NCBI RefSeq assembly: GCF_001557535.2
Contig: NZ_CP014307.1
Coordinates: 124,001-188,000 of the forward strand
DNA: 64,000 bases
Source: Burkholderia sp. PAMC 26561
GTDB lineage: Bacteria > Pseudomonadota > Gammaproteobacteria > Burkholderiales > Burkholderiaceae
Direction: 5' to 3'
Shown here: in pieces, positions 17,000 through 24,939 of the stretch
How the letters are laid out: each line of letters opens with the position of its first letter
Numbering within the stretch: the first letter of the stretch is position 1
Position numbers and translations under genes: made by a program
The notes under the pieces: generated by a model
Told to the model about the DNA's origin: nothing
The model's input: only the letters and a program-made list of their open reading frames with translations
The model's database searches: none

Positions 17000-18025
17000 T
17001 CACGCTGCGGCCGGTTCGTGCTTGAAATCGTCGCCGTAACTTAGCATTGCCCAAGCCATTCTCGCATTCTTGGCCGCAATCGCAACTGCCGCACGCCAGT
17101 AGCCGCGGCGTTCCATAAGGCTGCGTACCCAGCGGCTGAACCGATCCTGCTTCTCGCCCAGACTGGCGATCACGGCGCGCGCCCCGAGCACTAGCAGGCT
17201 GCGCAGGTAGGCGTCACCGGCCTTTGTGATGCTACCCAGCCGCGCCTTGCCGCCGCTGCTGTGCTGGCCAGGCGTCAGTCCAAGCCATGCAGCCACCTGG
17301 CGACCGTTCCTGAAATCGTGTCCGGCACCGATGCTCGCAAGCAATGCGCTTGCGGTGGTCGGGCCGATGCCGCGCAGTAGCATGAGTCGCTTGCTGCGTT
17401 CGTCCTCACGCGCGATCTCCCTAATCGCGCGGTCGTATTCGGTCAGTCGGTCCTCGATGCTACCGGCGTGCTCGAGCAGATCGCTGATGCATCGTCTGGC
17501 CCAGCCGGGCAAGGCATCCAGATGGGTTGGGATCTCTCTTCGCAAGCGTTCCGGACTTTGCGGCAACACTACGCCGAATTCGGACAGCAGGCCACGTATC
17601 CGGTTGTATATCGCGGTCCGTTCCTCGATAAAACCCTGCCGCGTCCGATGCAGGCAGAGCGTGGCTTGCTGGTGTTCGTCCTTCAGTGGCACGAAACGCA
17701 TGCTCGGGCGAGTCACCGCTTCGCAGATGGCTGCCGCATCGGCGGCGTCGTTCTTGCCACGCTTGCCTGACATCCGGTACGGCGCCACGAGTTTCGGCGC
17801 CATCAGCTTCACCGTGTGGCCGTACTGCTGGAACACCCGCGACCAGTGGTGCGCACCCGAGCAAGCTTCCATACCGATGAGACAGGGCGGTAGCTGGGCG
17901 ATCAGCGCGACCAATTGATCGCGTGAGACACGCGGTTTGATCAATACCGCCTTGCCGGCTTCATCCACTCCGTGAACCGCGAAGACGTTCTTGGCAAGAT
18001 CGATTCCGACAGTGACAATAGGCAT
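17000..18025 (-). CDS. IS110-family transposase
   Basis: 341-aa intact DEDD-type transposase. The N-terminal RuvC-like domain has Asp in VGIDLAKNVF, Glu in GMEACSGAHHW and the Asp pair in GKRGKNDAADA. The C-terminal transposase-20 domain has RGIGPTTASALLA and the serine-containing GLTPGQHSSGGK. Length and all catalytic residues are normal, so the element may be active. The family recombines using a structured bridge RNA from its non-coding end. It inserted between the RsbQ-like/PAS-kinase pair and the metallophosphoesterase operon. Confidence 0.95.
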   Translation of the reverse strand: MPIVTVGIDLAKNVFAVHGVDEAGKAVLIKPRVSRDQLVALIAQLPPCLIGMEACSGAHHWSRVFQQYGHTVKLMAPKLVAPYRMSGKRGKNDAADAAAICEAVTRPSMRFVPLKDEHQQATLCLHRTRQGFIEERTAIYNRIRGLLSEFGVVLPQSPERLRREIPTHLDALPGWARRCISDLLEHAGSIEDRLTEYDRAIREIAREDERSKRLMLLRGIGPTTASALLASIGAGHDFRNGRQVAAWLGLTPGQHSSGGKARLGSITKAGDAYLRSLLVLGARAVIASLGEKQDRFSRWVRSLMERRGYWRAAVAIAAKNARMAWAMLSYGDDFKHEPAAA

Positions 18026-18161
18026 GGATTTCCCCTCTTGTGGGTGTTGATGAACGTTCGAAACTTCATCATGGCACGTTGCTGCCGATTGCGGCTTCCG
18101 CGGCAGCCTCGGGACTGGGAAGTCCCTTTCATTCGTTGCGGGCGCATTGGAATATTAATAC
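18026..18161 (-). ncRNA. Candidate IS110 bridge-RNA region
   Basis: Upstream of the transposase start, three hairpins follow one another: GATGAA/TTCATC (18049-18054 and 18065-18070), GCTGCCG/CGGCAGC (18081-18087 and 18101-18107) and GGGACT/AGTCCC (18111-18116 and 18121-18126). In the IS110 subgroup the left non-coding end encodes the bridge RNA that guides target and donor recognition. Identification here rests on position and structure only. Confidence 0.35.
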
Positions 18162-18169
18162 GTTTGGTC

Positions 18170-18503
18170 TAATTTCTCCTAGCGGTGTGATGTGGCGAAT
18201 CACAGGCTTAAGTAATGCCCATCAAATGCATTTTTTCTGCGATGGACCAGCGGAAATAAATGCCTCTGTGACGTGTCGGTCGAGTAATGTCTACAGAATT
18301 ATGCAGCAGGCTTATTAGTTTTCTTCGGTCAGTCTCATCGCCGTCGAAATGCGTCCAATTCCTGGACGATGGGTGTCTACCCACCAAGCACCCACAGGTG
18401 CCGATCAAGGTGCTCAGCCAGCTGCAGTATGGCTTCTCATCATGGCATACGACTTGCAGAAGCGTGGCCATTGCCGGGTTGCCGGTTTTCATCGAGTCGC
18501 GCC
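18170..18503. other. Intergenic region, no gene recognised
   Basis: This stretch between the insertion element and the metallophosphoesterase is AT-richer than its surroundings around 18170-18320. I see no convincing reading frame, repeat or terminator. It should hold the promoter of the 18504 operon. The frame of the metallophosphoesterase is open upstream to 18369, but the extra residues look non-native (Ser/Arg/Cys-rich). Confidence 0.3.
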
Positions 18504-19631
18504 ATGTTGAGTTGGGTACATTTCGGGGACCTCCACGTTTCGCACGACGACAGCTTCAAGAGTGTCGGCCTTCTAGAGCGTTTAGTCAGTGCGGTCAACA
18601 CTAACGTCGCTCATGCGGTGGAGTTCGCCTATCTTCCGGGAGATAACGCCAACAATGGCAAGCCCGAACAGTACGCCAAGATTCGCTCGATCCTAAGTTC
18701 GCTTCGATTACCTACCAATGCGATTCCAGGGGATCATGATTTCGAACCAGGCTCGCTTGAAACATTCCATCGCGAACTGGGCGTCGACTCACTACCCAAG
18801 CAAGTCACCGTGAAAGGACATCGCTGCCTGTTTTTGGACATCGTGTCCGCCGGTGAAGGCGGTCCTGATTTCCGCCTTGGCGCGGCGCAGACAGAATGGA
18901 TCGCAGCACAGCTGGCAGCTTGCGTGAACGACAAGGAACGGCCAGTTGTCTTCATGCATGCTTACCCCGGCGATCTTGCTGAAGGTGGGGAAGCGCTGGC
19001 ACACCTGTTTGCATCCGCTGGAGTACTTGTCGTCGACACCGGCCACACTCACTACAACGAACTGCTCAATGACGGATCGGTTATTTACGCCGCGACGCGC
19101 TCGACCGGACAGATTGAAGAAGACGACGGGCGAGCGGGCGTTGCGATCGTCACCGTGGACGCCAGCGTGGTGAGTTGGCGGTTTCAGCCTGTCTCTGCAG
19201 CTTGGCCGCTGGTGATGATCACGACGCCGGCAGACAGGCGGCTCGTGACTGACCCCGCTGATCAAAGACAAGTGCCGGTTGGCAACTGCGAGGTGCGCGC
19301 CAAGGTGTTTGGCCAGCAGATAGCCGAAGTCGTGGTTTCCATTGGCGAGCAGCGTGCAACCATGCAGCCAGTGTCTGGTGAACATGCGGTTTGGCAAGCG
19401 GAGCTGCCGCGCCCTCCGGATGTGGATCGCTACCAGGTAACGGTCGTGGCGTCTGACGCGAACGGCAACACAGCGTCAGACACGATAGAGGTGCTCTCGC
19501 GACAGGGCGCGGGGAGCCGCGCGTTCGCCGCCGCCCCTCCTGGCACTGATGCGCACGCGGTTGGAGAATGGGCCGACCACGGCTTGCTCGGCTCGCAACT
19601 CGGCCCCAACAAAAATGGTCGTGCCTGGTGA
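18504..19631 (+). CDS. Calcineurin-like metallophosphoesterase
   Basis: 375-aa phosphoesterase with the two-metal motifs in order: GDLHVS (Asp, His; about residues 8-13), PGDNANNG, PGDHDFE (GNH[DE]-type motif), FMHAYPGD and TGHTHYNE (GHxH). The catalytic part covers about 1-230. The last 140 residues are beta-rich with an Ig-like look (YQVTVVASDANGN). ATG 18504 puts the first metal motif close to the N-terminus, as usual. Its last four bases overlap the GTG start of the MFS gene. The substrate could be a nucleotide, phosphodiester or phosphoester. Confidence 0.87.
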   Translation: MLSWVHFGDLHVSHDDSFKSVGLLERLVSAVNTNVAHAVEFAYLPGDNANNGKPEQYAKIRSILSSLRLPTNAIPGDHDFEPGSLETFHRELGVDSLPKQVTVKGHRCLFLDIVSAGEGGPDFRLGAAQTEWIAAQLAACVNDKERPVVFMHAYPGDLAEGGEALAHLFASAGVLVVDTGHTHYNELLNDGSVIYAATRSTGQIEEDDGRAGVAIVTVDASVVSWRFQPVSAAWPLVMITTPADRRLVTDPADQRQVPVGNCEVRAKVFGQQIAEVVVSIGEQRATMQPVSGEHAVWQAELPRPPDVDRYQVTVVASDANGNTASDTIEVLSRQGAGSRAFAAAPPGTDAHAVGEWADHGLLGSQLGPNKNGRAW

Positions 19632-20917
19632 CGCCGTCTGCTGAGGTGGCCGTCCGGCCCGCCGGCAAGGCGACACGCCCGCTTGAGGCGCTGAATTTCT
19701 TCATGGCCGACGTGCAGGCAGGGATTGGCCCATTTCTCGGCGTATTCCTGCAGGCGCGGGGTTGGGGAACTGATTTGATCGGCACCGTGATGACCATCGG
19801 CGGCATCGCGGGAATGCTGGCCACTTCACCGGCCGGCGCCCTTGTGGATGCCACCCGGTACAAGCGCGCGGTGATCATCGTGGCTGGCGTGATGACTGTG
19901 CTTGCGTCTTTGCTGCTTTGGTTTGCACACGGCTTCTGGATGGTGGCCGCATCGCAGATTGCTACCGCAGTGACGGGCGCCGCGCTCGGACCCGCAATCG
20001 CCGGCATCACGCTGGGAATGGTGAGGCAGCGCGGCTTTGACAAGCAATTCGGCCGCAATCAAGTCGCCAATCACGCAGGCAACGTGGCCGCTGCGGCGCT
20101 CTCCGGCTGGCTGGGTTGGCGCTTCGGGTTCGGCGCCGTATTTGGCCTGAGCGCGATATTCGGCGTGGTTTCAGTTTTCACGGTGCTCCTGATTCCCGCA
20201 GATGCGATCGATCATGATCATGCGCGCGGTCTGGAGGGGGGGAACAAGGAGGCAAGCGAACGCGGCAACGACGAAATGAGCGGCTTTCGCACCCTGCTGC
20301 AGTCCAAGCCGCTTTTGGTGCTGGCCGCGGCGTTGGCAATGTTTCATCTTGGCAATGCCGCAATGCTTCCGCTTTACGGACTTGCGATCGTGGCTGCCAA
20401 GCAGGGCGACCCCAGCGCCTTCACTGCGCAGACGATTATCGTTGCACAGCTCGTGATGGTTATCGTATCGATGATGGCGAGTCGGCTGATCAAATGGCGC
20501 GGGTATTGGTGGGTGATCTTGATCACATTTCTGGCGTTGCCGCTGCGCGGCGCCATTGCCGCCAGTGTGCTTCATGCGTGGGGGGTGTGGCCTGTGCAGG
20601 CACTCGATGGCATCGGCGCTGGCTTGCAAAGCGTGGCGGTGCCGGCGCTTGTTGTTCGCCTCCTTGACGGCACAGGGCGCGTCAATGTGGGGCAGGGCGT
20701 TGTCATGACGTGCCAGGCTGCGGGTGCTGCGCTTAGTCCATTATTGGGCGGACTGCTTGCCCATACGTTTGGATACTCAGCCGCATTCCTGGTTTTAGGC
20801 GCTGTGTCTACCGCATCGATCGCCTTGTGGCTGGGATTTGGCACCAGTCTTCGTAACGCATGCCGCAGTTCTGAAAGCATATCGATCGAAGGCAAAACCG
20901 CAGCTTCGAGTGCCTGA
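19628..20917 (+). CDS. MFS transporter
   Basis: 429-aa inner-membrane permease with about 12 predicted segments. The start region LEALNFFMADVQAGIGPFLGVFL and IGTVMTIGGIAGMLATSPAGALVDATRYKR match a family of small-solute MFS exporters. GTG 19628 is chosen because GTGA overlaps the stop of the metallophosphoesterase; the upstream frame reaches ATG 19568. It is followed five bases later by the ArsB-type permease. Function is unknown; the neighbour hints at oxyanion efflux. Confidence 0.82.
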   Translation: MTPSAEVAVRPAGKATRPLEALNFFMADVQAGIGPFLGVFLQARGWGTDLIGTVMTIGGIAGMLATSPAGALVDATRYKRAVIIVAGVMTVLASLLLWFAHGFWMVAASQIATAVTGAALGPAIAGITLGMVRQRGFDKQFGRNQVANHAGNVAAAALSGWLGWRFGFGAVFGLSAIFGVVSVFTVLLIPADAIDHDHARGLEGGNKEASERGNDEMSGFRTLLQSKPLLVLAAALAMFHLGNAAMLPLYGLAIVAAKQGDPSAFTAQTIIVAQLVMVIVSMMASRLIKWRGYWWVILITFLALPLRGAIAASVLHAWGVWPVQALDGIGAGLQSVAVPALVVRLLDGTGRVNVGQGVVMTCQAAGAALSPLLGGLLAHTFGYSAAFLVLGAVSTASIALWLGFGTSLRNACRSSESISIEGKTAASSA

Positions 20918-20922
20918 CGTAC

Positions 20923-22224
20923 GTGCGGCGCTCAATGGGCCCGTCTGTACTCCTTTACTTTTTGAGAATCGCCGACGTGAATCCAACCTTCCTTTCCTGG
21001 GGCATCGCAGCCATGGCTACGGCCGGCGTCATTACGCGCCCGTTCAAATGGCCTGAGGCTATTTGGGCCGTCGCTGGCGCGTTGCTCATTGTCGCTCTGG
21101 GTTTGTTGCCTATTACGCAAGCTCTGCAGGCGGTCGCCAAAGGAGCAGATGTATATTTCTTTCTGTTTGGAATGATGTTGCTGTCCGAAGTAGGGCGCCG
21201 CGAGGGCTTGTTCGACTGGGTCGCGGTACTTGCGGTCAATCATGCGAAGGGGTCGCCCGCACGCCTGTTTTTGCTGGTGTACTTGGTAGGCGTGGTTGTT
21301 ACGACATTCCTGTCCAATGATGCTGCCGCGGTTGTGCTGACACCGGCGGTCTTCGCCGCTGCGAAGAAAGCCGATACAAAGCCCTTGCCTTTGTTGTTCG
21401 TATGCGCATTCATTGCGAATGCGGCAAGCTTTGTTTTGCCGATCTCGAATCCCGCCAATCTGGTTTTGTACGGTAACCATACGCCCGCGCTGTCTCTCTG
21501 GATGGGCCGTTTCATCGTGCCTTCGGTACTGTCCATCGCGGCGACCTATTTCATGCTTCGCTGGGCGCAGCGCCGCGATTTGAGAGGCGAATGCAAGTCT
21601 GGCCTGGACAATGTGCCGTTGTCATCCAGCGGCCGCATTGCGCTGGGTGGAATCGCCGTAACTGCGATCGTGCTGCTCCTTGTCTCGGCGTTCGACATGC
21701 AGCTTGGCTTGCCGACCGCAATTCTTGGTGCGACGACCGCTGCAATCGTGCTGATCCAGGAGCGGAAATCGCCTTGGGCTCTGGTGAGGGACATCTCCTG
21801 GAGTGTCTTGCCTTTGGTTGCCGGGTTGTTCGTGCTGGTGGAGGTGTTGCAGCACACAGGCGTTATCGCGCACCTCGCACAGATGCTCCAGTCCGCTACT
21901 CAGCGCGACGAATCATTGAGCGCCGGATTGTCGGGTGGCGTGATCGCGATCGCTTCTAATCTAATGAACAATCTCCCGGCGGGGCTGATTTCGAGTGCGA
22001 CTGTGATGCAGGCACACAGCCCTGAGCGGGTCATCGATGCGTTGCTGATCGGGGTGGATCTCGGGCCCAATCTCTCGATCACGGGGTCGCTGGCAACCAT
22101 CCTCTGGTTGAATGCCATCCGGCGTGAAGGCGAAGACGTAGGATTCTGGAAGTTCTTGCAAGTGGGAACGGTAGTGATGATCCCGGCGCTGATCCTGGCG
22201 CTAGGTGCACGCGTACTGATCTGA
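20923..22224 (+). CDS. arsB: ArsB/NhaD-family anion permease (arsenite efflux-type)
   Basis: 433-aa membrane protein with 11-12 predicted segments. Features shared with ArsB include FLSNDAAAVVLTP, ISNPANLVLYGNH, and the C-terminal SNLMNNLPAGLISS followed by GVDLGPNLSITGSLATILWL, near-diagnostic for the ArsB family. ArsB exports arsenite and antimonite using the membrane potential or with ArsA. No arsR, arsC or arsH is in view, so an alternative anion is possible. The start is uncertain: GTG 20923 or ATG 20935. It forms one run with genes 18504, 19628 and 22242. Confidence 0.8.
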   Translation: MRRSMGPSVLLYFLRIADVNPTFLSWGIAAMATAGVITRPFKWPEAIWAVAGALLIVALGLLPITQALQAVAKGADVYFFLFGMMLLSEVGRREGLFDWVAVLAVNHAKGSPARLFLLVYLVGVVVTTFLSNDAAAVVLTPAVFAAAKKADTKPLPLLFVCAFIANAASFVLPISNPANLVLYGNHTPALSLWMGRFIVPSVLSIAATYFMLRWAQRRDLRGECKSGLDNVPLSSSGRIALGGIAVTAIVLLLVSAFDMQLGLPTAILGATTAAIVLIQERKSPWALVRDISWSVLPLVAGLFVLVEVLQHTGVIAHLAQMLQSATQRDESLSAGLSGGVIAIASNLMNNLPAGLISSATVMQAHSPERVIDALLIGVDLGPNLSITGSLATILWLNAIRREGEDVGFWKFLQVGTVVMIPALILALGARVLI

Positions 22225-22241
22225 CAATCCGGAGAGGACCG

Positions 22242-22688
22242 ATGAGCAATGCATGGATTTATCCTTTCATTATTTTAGGTGGTGTGTTGCAGGCGGCCGG
22301 TGCACCAATCAACGGCGTATTGAAGGCATCGTTGGTCAACCCGTGGCTGGCATCGGCGGTCTCTTTCATGCTGGTCACTTTCCTTGCCATAGCGCTGTTC
22401 TGGATACAGCCAACCCCGCTGCCGACGCTGACTGAGCTCAAGGACATGAAATGGTGGGCACCGTTGGGCGGCATGGTGGGAGCCGTGGCTGTATTTGCGG
22501 GCTTGACATTGGTCCAAAAGGTCGGCGTCGGAGCAATCAACGGGCTGACCATCTGTGCAAATCTGATAGCCTCAATTTTCATTGACCATTTCGGTCTGAT
22601 CGGCGTGCCGGACCATCCGCTGAGTTGGCTAAGGGCGCTTGGAGCCGTTCTCATGGTAGGTGGCGTGGCGATGGTGATGAAGTTTTAA
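22242..22688 (+). CDS. DMT-superfamily YdcZ-type (DUF606) membrane protein
   Basis: 148-aa protein with five hydrophobic segments. The motif AGAPINGVLKASLVNPWLAS is characteristic of the short YdcZ/DUF606 transporters, as are WWAPLGGMVGA and the ending RALGAVLMVGGVAMVMKF. It lies 17 bp after the ArsB-type gene, with GGAGAGG upstream of ATG 22242. Members are thought to work as dimers. Substrate unknown. Confidence 0.85.
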   Translation: MSNAWIYPFIILGGVLQAAGAPINGVLKASLVNPWLASAVSFMLVTFLAIALFWIQPTPLPTLTELKDMKWWAPLGGMVGAVAVFAGLTLVQKVGVGAINGLTICANLIASIFIDHFGLIGVPDHPLSWLRALGAVLMVGGVAMVMKF

Positions 22689-23215
22689 GTGTCATTCCAA
22701 GTGCCATTGCCATTGCCATTGCCACGGTTGATCGCGGGTGTTCGTCCTGCAAGTTGCGTGTACTTGCCGCCCATGATCGCGCGTGTCGATGCCTGGACTG
22801 CGACCGTGCCACCGCTTGCATAGACGTCGCCCGATCCAGGCGCGTTGCTCGATGCGAGCAATCAGCTTTCCACTCTGAACCAGCGTGCCCACCTGTATAG
22901 GCATTCGACCGGGTTGGCGTCAGCGCACCTGTTCCGCACATGTTGTTTCGCCATGTGTCGAATGCGTGAGGCGGCCCTGGCCTGCGCATCGTCAAGGACT
23001 GGAGAGCCCGCGTTCAATGCTGTTGTCCTGACTACGGCACGTCGCTGGTCGGCGCTCCGGGACGGCTGGCGAGTTTCCAGCGAGCACTGGAGCGCAAACG
23101 CACTATTTTTTCTAGCGCGTTTGTATCTGGTGCCGCATCACTCGCTGCACCTACACTTCCAGTCACACGGTGCCACATTGCTCCGTGTTGTTAACCCACC
23201 CTAAGGAGCATTCAT
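22689..23215. other. Intergenic region with short tandem repeat
   Basis: 527 bp without a confident gene. It begins with a tandem hexamer repeat (22702-22725). On the complement strand, 22720-22910 keeps short protein-like stretches in different frames, which could be a decayed gene, but I cannot name it. The 3' part should carry the promoter of the CsbD-like gene; AAGGAG before 23216 is its ribosome-binding site. Confidence 0.35.
22702..22725. repeat. Tandem hexamer TGCCAT x4
   Basis: TGCCAT is repeated three times, followed by TGCCAC, just after the stop of the YdcZ-type gene. Such short repeats can vary by replication slippage. Nothing shows whether this one does. Confidence 0.7.
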
Positions 23216-23413
23216 ATGAACAAGAATAAGGTCGACGGGACGCTTAAGCAGATCAAGGGCTCGGTGAAGGAAGCGCTGGGTAAAGTGACCGGAAATACGT
23301 CACTGGAAGTTGAAGGGGTTGCTGAAAAAACTGCAGGAAAAGTGCAGGAAGGCGTCGGGAAGACGCAGGAGAAAGCCAAGGACATCGCCGATAAAGCAAC
23401 CGGCAAGGACTGA
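23216..23413 (+). CDS. CsbD-family stress protein
   Basis: 65-aa Lys/Glu-rich protein matching the CsbD family: MNKNKVDGTLKQIKGSVKEA followed by LGKVTGNTSLEVEGVAEKTAGKVQE. CsbD proteins are small helical general-stress proteins without known activity. AAGGAG precedes ATG 23216. The next gene encodes a related protein, and both lie in a cluster with a membrane protein and a PAS-LuxR regulator. Confidence 0.92.
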   Translation: MNKNKVDGTLKQIKGSVKEALGKVTGNTSLEVEGVAEKTAGKVQEGVGKTQEKAKDIADKATGKD

Positions 23414-23499
23414 TTCCCGGCATTCGATGACCGGGGCAGATAGACCATCGAAAGTCATCGATGATTCGTCATCCGAAACACTAAAGTAACGAGGTAATC

Positions 23500-23748
23500 A
23501 TGTTTGAGAAAGCGGAAGGATCGATCAAAGAAGCTGCTGGGAAGGCGCAAGCCGCGCTCGGCAACGTCACGGGCGATAACGGGTCGCAACTGGAGGGCCG
23601 TGCGCGTCAAGCTGCTGGCATAGCTCAGCAATCGTATGGCGAGGCGCTCGACACCGTGCGTGGTGCGACCAAGAGTAACCCGGTGGCGTCGTTGGCGCTT
23701 GTCGCAGCGGTGAGTTTTATCGCTGGTGCCATATGGGCGAAGCGCTAG
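23500..23748 (+). CDS. CsbD-like protein with C-terminal membrane anchor
   Basis: 82-aa protein. Residues 1-50 repeat the CsbD pattern (EGSIKEAAGKAQAALGNVTG, LEGRARQAAG), and residues 58-82 form a membrane segment (VASLALVAAVSFIAGAIWAKR) like the anchor of ElaB/YqjD proteins. It may be a CsbD domain tethered to the inner membrane. It lies 86 bp after the soluble CsbD-like gene and 68 bp before the next membrane-protein gene. Confidence 0.85.
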   Translation: MFEKAEGSIKEAAGKAQAALGNVTGDNGSQLEGRARQAAGIAQQSYGEALDTVRGATKSNPVASLALVAAVSFIAGAIWAKR

Positions 23749-23816
23749 ACCGGCTGACAGACATGTCGGGCGGGACCGGCTCGTGCGCTCCCTGAACTAG
23801 AATAAAAAGGTAATCC

Positions 23817-24806
23817 ATGAATCGAATCCATACATCTCTTGACCCCCAACCAGTGAACGTATTGCGTGTCTCCTGGGGTGCCGTGTTCGTCGGCCTGTTG
23901 CTGGCCATGATGACGTATCTGTTCCTTGGCGTACTGGGCACGGCGATAGGTGCAAGCGCACTCGACCCAATGGGTGAGCGTAATCCGCTTGCTGGCTTCG
24001 GCACCGGCGCGGGGATCTGGGTCGGCGTGTCCACGCTCGTGTCGCTTGCGGTCGGAGGGTTTTTCGCGGGGCGGTCCTCGCCACGGCGCGGCGCGCTGCA
24101 CGGCGTCCTCTGCTGGTCACTGACCACCCTGGTAACGCTCTACATGGTGTCGAGCCTGGCCGGCGGCGCGATCGGTACCGCATCCGGGGTGGCTCGGGCG
24201 GGACTGTCGGTGGCGGGTCAGGGCGTCGCTGCAGCGGCTCCGGGCATCGCTTCCGGCGTGAAGGGCGCGCTCAAGAGCAATGGCATCGATATCGATATGA
24301 CCGATGTCCAGGGACAACTGGAGACGCTATTGCGTCAGACCGGCAAGCCCGCGCTCGACCCGTCAAATCTCAAAGCGTCCGCTCAGGGCGCAGCGAGTGA
24401 CGGCACTGCGACCGCTGCAGGCGCTGCCGCGAAACCGCAGAACTCCGCCGATGATCTCAGCAGCTTTTTCGATCGATTGAAGCAGAAGGCGTATCCTGCC
24501 CTCGACGCGACGGACAAGGAAGCGCTTGTCAACGTCATCATGGCGCGCACCGGCAAAAGTCGTCCTGAAGCACAGACCATCGCGAATAACTACGAGCAGA
24601 CCTACAACCAGGCACTCGAGAAGTACCGCAGCCTGAAGATCCAGGCCGAACAGAAAGCGCGTCAAGCCGGCGAGGCGGCCGCAACCGGCGTGAGTCATGC
24701 AGCGTGGGCGGGCGTCGTGATATTGCTTTTGGGCGCGCTTGTCTCCGGATTTGCCGGGTTTCTGGGACGCCGCAGCAATCCGTTGCGTGAGGAAGTCGTG
24801 GTGTAA
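23817..24806 (+). CDS. Conserved membrane protein with Ala-rich soluble domain
   Basis: 329-aa protein of unknown function. Residues 18-45 and 60-75 are hydrophobic segments around a Gly-rich loop, with a third at about 98-120. Residues 130-280 are a soluble Ala/Gln/Lys-rich helical domain with a coiled-coil look (ANNYEQTYNQALEKYRSLKI). Residues 293-318 form a final membrane segment. The overall plan suggests an envelope stress or scaffold protein. Its neighbours are CsbD-like genes, consistent with a stress cluster. No enzyme motif is visible. Confidence 0.75.
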   Translation: MNRIHTSLDPQPVNVLRVSWGAVFVGLLLAMMTYLFLGVLGTAIGASALDPMGERNPLAGFGTGAGIWVGVSTLVSLAVGGFFAGRSSPRRGALHGVLCWSLTTLVTLYMVSSLAGGAIGTASGVARAGLSVAGQGVAAAAPGIASGVKGALKSNGIDIDMTDVQGQLETLLRQTGKPALDPSNLKASAQGAASDGTATAAGAAAKPQNSADDLSSFFDRLKQKAYPALDATDKEALVNVIMARTGKSRPEAQTIANNYEQTYNQALEKYRSLKIQAEQKARQAGEAAATGVSHAAWAGVVILLLGALVSGFAGFLGRRSNPLREEVVV

Positions 24807-24939
24807 TGGCGACTGATGTATTCTGCCAGTGCCCTTGGTTGCCGCGATCTCTTTTGCTCGCAGCACCAAGGCGCGATTTTTATTATTTCACGACAGTGCA
24901 GGCGGCATGGCCGCATCGGCATCCAGGAAGAACCCAACC

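Larger units (their letters stand above)
16979..18169 (-). mobile_element. IS110-family insertion sequence (ends approximate)
   Basis: The element is defined by the transposase at 17000-18025. The 8-bp word GTTTGGTC occurs at 16979-16986 and 18162-18169, and I use these as provisional limits (about 1.2 kb). IS110 elements lack long terminal inverted repeats, and none is seen. The ends need comparison with an empty site. Confidence 0.6.
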
